A stretch of DNA of 64,000 nucleotides from Flavobacteriales bacterium (lineage in GTDB: Bacteria > Bacteroidota > Bacteroidia > Flavobacteriales_D > UBA2798): positions 1 through 64,000 of the forward strand of contig JAIBBF010000010.1 of NCBI GenBank assembly GCA_019694795.1, given 5' to 3'. The position numbers were made by a program, and so were the translations under genes. Within the stretch, counting starts at the first letter, position 1. Every line of letters starts with the position of its first letter. Positions 58,878 through 64,000 of this stretch are shown here, piece after piece. Under the pieces are notes generated by a model that saw only the letters and a program-made list of their open reading frames with translations, ran no database searches and was not told the DNA's origin.

Positions 58878-61430
58878 ATGAAAAAATTAGTACTCAGTTT
58901 TGCGCTTGCACTCGGCTTAATGAAAGCGGCCGATGCGCAAATCGTAGTATCAGGTAACATTACAACGAATACCACCTGGACTAACGACAACATCTACATC
59001 CTTTCGGGGTTTGTATATGTAAAGGCCAATGCCACTTTAACCATTGAGCCGGGAACCATTATTAAAGGTGACTTTGCAACGAAAGGCGCTTTAATTGTTG
59101 AACGCGATGCAAAAATTTATGCAGCCGGAACACCGGAGCAACCAATCGTGTTTACTTCACAAAAAGCACCAGGACAACGTTCGTATGGTGACTGGGGTGG
59201 ATTAATTCTTTGCGGAAAAGCAAGCGTTAACCAACCTGCAAATCCAGGCGGATCTCCTGCTACATTACAAGGTGAAGCAGTTGTTGAAGGTGGAGTTGGA
59301 ACCGTATATGGCGGTGGAACTACACCAGACGACAACGACAGTTCCGGAGTATTGCGTTATGTACGTTTAGAATTTGGAGGAATTCCTTTCCAACCAAACA
59401 GCGAGATCAACGGTCTTACACTTTGTGGTGTAGGAAGAAGAACGCAGGTTGAATACATTCAAATTTCCTACGCTGGTGATGATGCTGTTGAGTGTTTCGG
59501 TGGAACCGTTCAATTAAAACACATCATTGCATACAGAAACTGGGACGATGATTTGGATACCGACTTTGGTTACAAAGGATTGATTCAACACGTTCTTGTA
59601 ATCAGAGACCCTGCTATTGCTGACCAATCCGGATCTAACGGATGGGAGTCGGATAATGATGCTTCTGGTACAACAAACACACCGATTACACAACCTATCT
59701 ATTCTAACGTAACATTGGTTGGTCCTTATGCCTTTAACACTACCATTAACTCTAACTACAAAAGAGCACTTCACTTAAGAAGAAATACGCGTACCAATGT
59801 TTTCAATTCAGTAATTATGGGTTACCCAACAGGATTATTGATTGAAAGTTCTTCTACTCAAGCTAACGCCACCAATGGTGATCTTCAGTTTCAAAACAAT
59901 GTATTGTGTCAGATGAACGATACATTAGCTACTACAACAGCAGCGAATCCAAACAATGTTAATGGTGCATTCAATATCAATACATGGTTTAACACTGCAG
60001 GATTTAATAACCAAATAATCAATTCGATCAGCTCGTTGGGATATACCAATATTGATATGAACAATCCTGATATGCGTCTTACCGCAGGTTCTTCATTAAA
60101 TTCTGGTGCAAGCTTTTCAAACGCCGCATTAAATGATCCTTTCTTCGACCAGGTAAACTATCTTGGGGCATTTGGTTCTGAAGACTGGACAAAATGTTGG
60201 GCTGAATGGGATCCGCAAAATGAACCTTACAATGCAACCATCGATAATTCAGTAGCTGCAACCATTACTCCAAGCGGAAGCACAACCTTCTGTCAAGGTG
60301 GATCAGTTGATCTTTCTGGTACAGCTATTACCAATGCAAGCTACGATTGGTCGAACGGAGATGTAACTTCAACCATCACTGTTACTACCAGCGGAACGTA
60401 TGATGTAACCATTACCAATGAAAAAGGATGTTCTGCTACATCATCACCGGTTACTGTAACAGTAAATGCAAATCCAACTGTATCTATTTCTGCAAATGGA
60501 AACACTTCTTTCTGTACTGGTGGTTCAGTTGATTTAACTGCTAACCAAACTCCGGTTCTTTGGAGCACAGGTGCAACAACACAAACTATTACTGTAAATG
60601 CCAGCGGAACATACTCTGCTACTTATACTAATGGTAATGGTTGTTCTGCAACTTCAAACGATATTACTGTAAACGTATCTGCAACTCCAATCCCAACTAT
60701 TTCTACCAGCGGTTCTACAACCATCTGTTCAGGTGATGTAGTTACATTGAGCGCTTCTGCTTCAGATAGCTACCAATGGAATTTCAATGGTTCACCGATC
60801 TCTGGTGCTACTTCGCAAACTTATGATGCAAATGCTTCAGGTACATATACCGTAACTGTTACCAATGCAAACGCTTGCGATGGTGTTGGTACATCTAATG
60901 CAACTGCAGTATTCGTTAATCCTACTCCAACAGCAGATGCAGCTTATGCGGCATTCGGATTTGTTGTCAACTTCACCAACAACTCACTTGGAGCAACATC
61001 TTACTCATGGGATTTCGGTGACGGTACTTCTTCTACACAAGTGAATCCTTCTCACACATATGCAACAGCAGGTAACTACACTGTAACACTTACAGCAACT
61101 GCAGGAAACTGTACAGATACTTATACCTTTGTTGTAGGAAGTGTTTCTGTAGAGGAAATCAACAAAAATACATTTGGAAACGTCGTTCTCTTCCCGAATC
61201 CTGCCAATCAAATGGCAACCATCGAAGTTGAAATGAATATCGATGCTGACCTGATTCTTGAAGTGATTGATTTAACCGGAAAAGTTGTTTTTGCTGAATC
61301 CCGCAATAACATCTACAGCGGAAAGCAAATCATCAACATCAACACAGCAGAAATGTCAAACGGAATTTACCTGGTAAGCCTTCGCTCAGGTGAAACCCGC
61401 CAAATGGTGAAAATGATTATCAACCACTAA
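58878..61430 (+). CDS. Secreted beta-helix/Ig-like/PKD protein with T9SS sorting domain
   Basis: The 850-residue protein has a signal peptide (after ADAQ, residue 20) and a right-handed beta-helix-like region (about 25-430) with IEPGTIIKGDFATKGALIVERDAKIYAAGTPEQPIVFTS and a DDAVECFGGTVQLKHIIAYRNWDDDLDTDFG segment rich in acidic residues. Three SprB/Ig-like modules with the 'CxGxxVxLS ... W SNG ... GTYxVTVTN' pattern, a PKD domain (FTNNSLGATSYSWDFGDGTSS) and a T9SS domain (LFPNPANQMATIEV) follow. An in-frame TTG at 58839 overlaps the operator and is rejected. Its promoter matches that of the TonB receptor, so it is a likely extracellular partner that captures or processes the ligand. Confidence 0.85.
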   Translation: MKKLVLSFALALGLMKAADAQIVVSGNITTNTTWTNDNIYILSGFVYVKANATLTIEPGTIIKGDFATKGALIVERDAKIYAAGTPEQPIVFTSQKAPGQRSYGDWGGLILCGKASVNQPANPGGSPATLQGEAVVEGGVGTVYGGGTTPDDNDSSGVLRYVRLEFGGIPFQPNSEINGLTLCGVGRRTQVEYIQISYAGDDAVECFGGTVQLKHIIAYRNWDDDLDTDFGYKGLIQHVLVIRDPAIADQSGSNGWESDNDASGTTNTPITQPIYSNVTLVGPYAFNTTINSNYKRALHLRRNTRTNVFNSVIMGYPTGLLIESSSTQANATNGDLQFQNNVLCQMNDTLATTTAANPNNVNGAFNINTWFNTAGFNNQIINSISSLGYTNIDMNNPDMRLTAGSSLNSGASFSNAALNDPFFDQVNYLGAFGSEDWTKCWAEWDPQNEPYNATIDNSVAATITPSGSTTFCQGGSVDLSGTAITNASYDWSNGDVTSTITVTTSGTYDVTITNEKGCSATSSPVTVTVNANPTVSISANGNTSFCTGGSVDLTANQTPVLWSTGATTQTITVNASGTYSATYTNGNGCSATSNDITVNVSATPIPTISTSGSTTICSGDVVTLSASASDSYQWNFNGSPISGATSQTYDANASGTYTVTVTNANACDGVGTSNATAVFVNPTPTADAAYAAFGFVVNFTNNSLGATSYSWDFGDGTSSTQVNPSHTYATAGNYTVTLTATAGNCTDTYTFVVGSVSVEEINKNTFGNVVLFPNPANQMATIEVEMNIDADLILEVIDLTGKVVFAESRNNIYSGKQIININTAEMSNGIYLVSLRSGETRQMVKMIINH

Positions 61431-61450
61431 TCAATAACACTCAACCATAG

Positions 61451-61480
61451 AAAGCCGCTCAGTGATGAGCGGCTTTTTTT
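61451..61480 (+). terminator. Terminator after the beta-helix gene
   Basis: An 11-bp stem (61451-61461 with 61466-61476, AAAGCCGCTCA/TGAGCGGCTTT) with a 4-base loop is followed by a T run. Confidence 0.92.
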
Positions 61481-61495
61481 ATGCAACTTCTAGGT

Positions 61496-61531
61496 AAAAA
61501 GAAAGGGAAGCAAATGCTTCCCTTTCTTTTT
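61496..61531. terminator. Bidirectional terminator between the beta-helix and second regulator genes
   Basis: A 17-bp perfect inverted repeat (61496-61512 with 61515-61531) has A and T tracts at its ends, so it is symmetrical. It lies 15 bases beyond the stop of the minus-strand regulator and insulates both directions. Confidence 0.9.
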
Positions 61532-61546
61532 ATCGTTTACAAAATA

Positions 61547-62224
61547 TTATTGATCAAATTTATATCCTACGCCCTTAATGGTTTTAATTAAATCGCCTCC
61601 GATTTTTTCTCTCAGTTTTTTAACGTGGACATCAATGGTTCTGCTTTTCACTTCATCATCATCACCCCATATTTCCGATTTAATCTCATCGCGAGAAAAC
61701 ACTTTACGTGGGTGCTTATATAACAGGGTTAGGATTTGAAATTCTTTTTTGGGAAGTTCTATTTCATTCTCTCCGCGAATAGCAATGTATCGCTCGAAGT
61801 CAATATGCAATCCGTTTTCAGACTGAGATTGAAACGCTTTCATATTTCCGGAACCTAAGCGACGGAAAATGGATTGAATTTTACTTAACAACAAGCGTTC
61901 GCTTAATGGTTTTGCTAAAAAGTCATCGGCGCCGGAATTGTAGGCTGTGATTTGAAGAAAATTTTCATTTCGTTCACTAAGCATGATGATATAACTTGGT
62001 TTCAGTAAACCAATGTTTCTAAATTCCCTGCACAATTCAATTCCATCTTTATCCGGCAAATCCACTTCACATAAAATTAACGCAGGCAAATGTTTCAATG
62101 CCAGTTCAGCGCCTTTTTGCGACGATAAAGCCAGGTGCACACTGAAATCGTTTTTTTCCAAAAACTCCTTGATATCAGAGGCAAATCCGTAGTTGTGATC
62201 TATGATTAATATGCTACTATTCAC
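61547..62224 (-). CDS. Atypical PhoB-like response regulator, phospho-acceptor Asp replaced by Glu
   Basis: The 225-residue OmpR-family protein has a degenerate receiver. The motif LILLDVMMP of the first regulator reads LILCEVDLP here, so Glu53 replaces the phospho-acceptor Asp. The acidic pair reads IIDHN (Asp9, His10) in place of DD. Ser83 and Lys105 are kept. The DNA-binding domain is nearly the same as that of the 54947 gene over the recognition region (RTIDVHVKKLREKIGGDLIKTIKGVGYKF), so both should read similar sites. No kinase gene adjoins it. I infer a phosphorylation-independent or phospho-mimetic regulator. The start is a GTG at 62224. Confidence 0.9.
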   Translation of the reverse strand: MNSSILIIDHNYGFASDIKEFLEKNDFSVHLALSSQKGAELALKHLPALILCEVDLPDKDGIELCREFRNIGLLKPSYIIMLSERNENFLQITAYNSGADDFLAKPLSERLLLSKIQSIFRRLGSGNMKAFQSQSENGLHIDFERYIAIRGENEIELPKKEFQILTLLYKHPRKVFSRDEIKSEIWGDDDEVKSRTIDVHVKKLREKIGGDLIKTIKGVGYKFDQ

Positions 62225-62241
62225 CTTTTATTTGATTTGCT

Positions 62242-62298
62242 GTAAATTAGCATTGCAGTACAACCTAAGCATTAAGTACATTTTAAGAATGAGTTAAC
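62242..62298 (-). promoter_or_regulatory. Promoter of the second PhoB-like regulator with 11-bp TTAA repeats
   Basis: On the minus strand TTAAC, TTAAA and TTAAT begin at 62297, 62286 and 62275, with a weaker GTTGT at 62264, all 11 bp apart. The last begins 15 bp before TAATTTAC (start 62249), a 6-of-8 -7 element. The outermost unit abuts the ATG of the divergent bestrophin gene. Confidence 0.65.
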
Positions 62299-63192
62299 AT
62301 GATTCGATACAATCCCAAAACCTGGTTCGGACAAATCTTCCTCTTTCACCGTAGTGATACACTCCGTATTTTATGGCAGGAGATGCTTATTATGGGAATA
62401 TATTCAGGCATTCTAACCTGGATCATCACCGTAAATTTTCCGGATCACCAGCATTTCAAGAATACTTTATCCGTGCACTCACTGGTGGGATTTGTAATGG
62501 GACTCTTCCTCGTATTTAGAACAAACACCGCTTATGATCGCTGGTGGGAAGGAAGAAAATTATGGGGATCGCTGGTTAATGTTTCACGAAATCTGAGCAT
62601 CAAGTTAAATGCATTCGTTAAAAACGATTCACCGGAGAAAAAAGAAATCATTCAACTTCTCTCGTTCTTTCCATTTGCCGTAAAGGAGCATTTGAGAAAT
62701 CAACAGCAAGTATCTTTTGACCAGTTTGAATTAAGCAGGGAAATTCGTGAAGAATTAATTCAGGCGGATCATCTTCCCAATGCAATCGTGCAAATTATTT
62801 ATGGACGATTAAAAGAAATTTCAAAACGACAGGAAATTACCGCCGAAGAAATGCTCATACTGGATAAAGAATTGTCGGAGCTTTTAAATATTGTAGGAGG
62901 ATGCGAACGCATTCGTTCAACCCCCATTCCCTATTCCTACAGTTTGTTTATGAAAAAATTTATTTTCATTTATACGGTTACCATTCCCATTGGACTCATT
63001 CCTGATTTTATATACTGGACCATTCCCATTACCATGTTTATTTTTTACGTAATGGTAAGTCTTGAAATTCTTGCTGAAGAAATTGAAGATCCATTTGGCA
63101 CAGACGATAATGACCTTCCTACTGATGAAATAGCAGAAAAAATAGCGCTGAACATTCAGGAAATAGAAACAAAAAAAAGGGGTTCAGTGTGA
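62299..63192 (+). CDS. Bestrophin family (UPF0187) anion channel
   Basis: The 297-residue membrane protein matches bacterial bestrophins: WFGQIFLFHRSDTLRILWQEM near the N-terminus, HSLVGFVMGLFLVFRTNTAYDRWWEGRKLWGSLVNVSRNLSI, RSTPIPYSYSLFMKKFIFIYT and EEIEDPFGTDDNDLPTDEI. These form pentameric ion channels for anions or, in some bacteria, cations. It is divergent from the atypical regulator with 74 bases between starts, and its ATG directly follows the last TTAA unit of the operator. A phosphate-linked role (charge balance) is conjecture. Confidence 0.92.
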   Translation: MIRYNPKTWFGQIFLFHRSDTLRILWQEMLIMGIYSGILTWIITVNFPDHQHFKNTLSVHSLVGFVMGLFLVFRTNTAYDRWWEGRKLWGSLVNVSRNLSIKLNAFVKNDSPEKKEIIQLLSFFPFAVKEHLRNQQQVSFDQFELSREIREELIQADHLPNAIVQIIYGRLKEISKRQEITAEEMLILDKELSELLNIVGGCERIRSTPIPYSYSLFMKKFIFIYTVTIPIGLIPDFIYWTIPITMFIFYVMVSLEILAEEIEDPFGTDDNDLPTDEIAEKIALNIQEIETKKRGSV

Positions 63193-63202
63193 ACCCCTTT
63201 TT
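63174..63202. terminator. Bidirectional terminator between bestrophin and PiT genes
   Basis: A 13-bp stem (63174-63186 with 63190-63202, AAAAAGGGGTTCA/TGAACCCCTTTTT) with a 3-base loop includes the bestrophin stop codon. A and T ends make it work for both converging genes. Confidence 0.9.
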
Positions 63203-63227
63203 AATGATTTATTTTTTTAATCAACGA

Positions 63228-64000
63228 TTAAATCAATTGACGGAACAACAAAAATAATCCACCGGACAATAACATGGTCACCGGCAATGTAAGAATCCAC
63301 GCCATTAAAATTGTTCTGATGGTTTTCGGCTGAAGATTCTTAATACCATTTTGTGCCACCATAGATCCTGCAACACCCGAAGATAAAACGTGTGTAGTAG
63401 AAACCGGTAATCCCATATAAGTACTCAATCCGATAGTAGAGGCTGCTACAATTTCTGCAGAAGCTCCTTGTGCATAACTCATATGCGTTTTACCGATTTT
63501 TTCACCGATGGTAACCACAATACGTTTCCATCCTACCATTGTACCAATACCTAATGAAAATGCAATAATTACCAATACCCAGGTTGGAGCGTAGTCCGTC
63601 ATATTTCTCAAATCCTTCGCGTGGCCCTTTAATTCTTTAGCCACCTTTTCATCTAAGGGCAGTTTACCGTTCTTCACCATTTTCTCAATTTTACGGGTTA
63701 CATAAAGCAACTCACTTCTCAAATGGAAACGGGTATCGGGTGTAATACTTTTTACTGTAGAGGCGTCCTTAATTTGCGATTCCACCTTATCCAGATTCTC
63801 CATGATCTTACCATAGGTTTTACGATCATCCGCTGCGAGATCATCCGGATTAACCGTAATCATAATTTCGCGAATACCTGTAGTGTGTTTTACAAATGAA
63901 GAAGGATCTACCGTGTCATCAATCGCATAATACGCAGGCAGAATACCAATTAAAATCAACATCACTAATCCAACACCTTTTTGACCATCATTCGATCCGT
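63228..64000 (-). CDS. PiT family inorganic phosphate transporter, C-terminal part
   Basis: The frame stays open to the end of the window, so the N-terminal part lies beyond 64000. The first visible residues are GSNDGQKGVGLVMLILIG, a PiT family signature, then a hydrophilic cytosolic loop (about 90 residues), and then membrane helices with MVGWKRIVVTIGEKIGKTHMSYAQGASAEIVAASTIGLSTYMGLPVSTTHVLSSGVAG, the second PiT signature. PiT proteins take up phosphate with H+ or Na+. It ties the locus to phosphate. Its promoter is outside the window, so whether it carries the TTAA repeats cannot be seen. Confidence 0.93.
   Translation of the reverse strand, partial: GSNDGQKGVGLVMLILIGILPAYYAIDDTVDPSSFVKHTTGIREIMITVNPDDLAADDRKTYGKIMENLDKVESQIKDASTVKSITPDTRFHLRSELLYVTRKIEKMVKNGKLPLDEKVAKELKGHAKDLRNMTDYAPTWVLVIIAFSLGIGTMVGWKRIVVTIGEKIGKTHMSYAQGASAEIVAASTIGLSTYMGLPVSTTHVLSSGVAGSMVAQNGIKNLQPKTIRTILMAWILTLPVTMLLSGGLFLLFRQLI

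Overview
The window is chromosomal DNA from a member of the Bacteroidota, most likely Flavobacteriales-like. The evidence is: a Bacteroidetes-order mra/dcw cell-wall cluster, GldB and GldC, five proteins with C-terminal type IX secretion (T9SS) sorting domains, a CarboxypepD_reg TonB-dependent receptor, Reg_prop sensor kinases, near absence of Shine-Dalgarno sequences, and many promoters carrying the Bacteroidetes -7 element TAnnTTTG a few bases before the start codon. I see no rRNA, tRNA, CRISPR array, insertion sequence or prophage. Genes are tightly packed and no gene-free stretch exceeds 300 bases.

Layout. 1-4152: the end of a sigma factor, a membrane-anchored SUMF-domain protein that looks like its anti-sigma partner, a MazG-like hydrolase and a TPR/SpoIIE phosphatase. 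4285-7362: a five-gene envelope operon with two CxxCH proteins, an OB-fold protein, YceI and a DUF5777 barrel. 7409-8733: an SDR gene divergent from an Rrf2 regulator, with an inverted-repeat operator between them. 8794-25384 (minus strand): mraZ-rsmH-ftsL-ftsI-murE-mraY-murD-[orphan MurD C-domain]-ftsW-murG-murC-ftsQ-ftsA-ftsZ-yqeY, ending in a hairpin terminator. 25655-33006: a hydrolase, engB, a frameshifted DUF3667 gene, gldC, gldB, nadE, a SPOR protein, a ferredoxin and a ferredoxin reductase. 33127-40883: a propeller histidine kinase, a TolB-like/amidohydrolase protein, a NifU domain protein and an Mrp ATPase. 40970-53800: secreted and surface proteins (pentaheme cytochrome, FG-GAP protein, M43 protease), TrmB, an alkyltransferase-like protein and a glycosyltransferase.

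53901-64000 looks like a phosphate-response locus: PhoR-like kinase, PhoB-like regulator, TonB receptor, secreted beta-helix protein, a second PhoB-like regulator whose phospho-acceptor Asp is replaced by Glu, a bestrophin and a PiT phosphate transporter. Four promoters here carry three or four TTAA-type units at exact 11-bp spacing. The unit nearest the promoter begins 15 bp (16 bp in one case) upstream of the -7 element. This is the geometry of PhoB boxes in other phyla, with a different core sequence. It is the most interesting system in the window. The next most interesting are the free-standing MurD C-terminal domain encoded inside the dcw cluster and the sigma/SUMF pair.

Limits: all functions are read from motifs and remembered family knowledge. 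No database search was run. Start codons were chosen by homology, overlaps and signal peptides.
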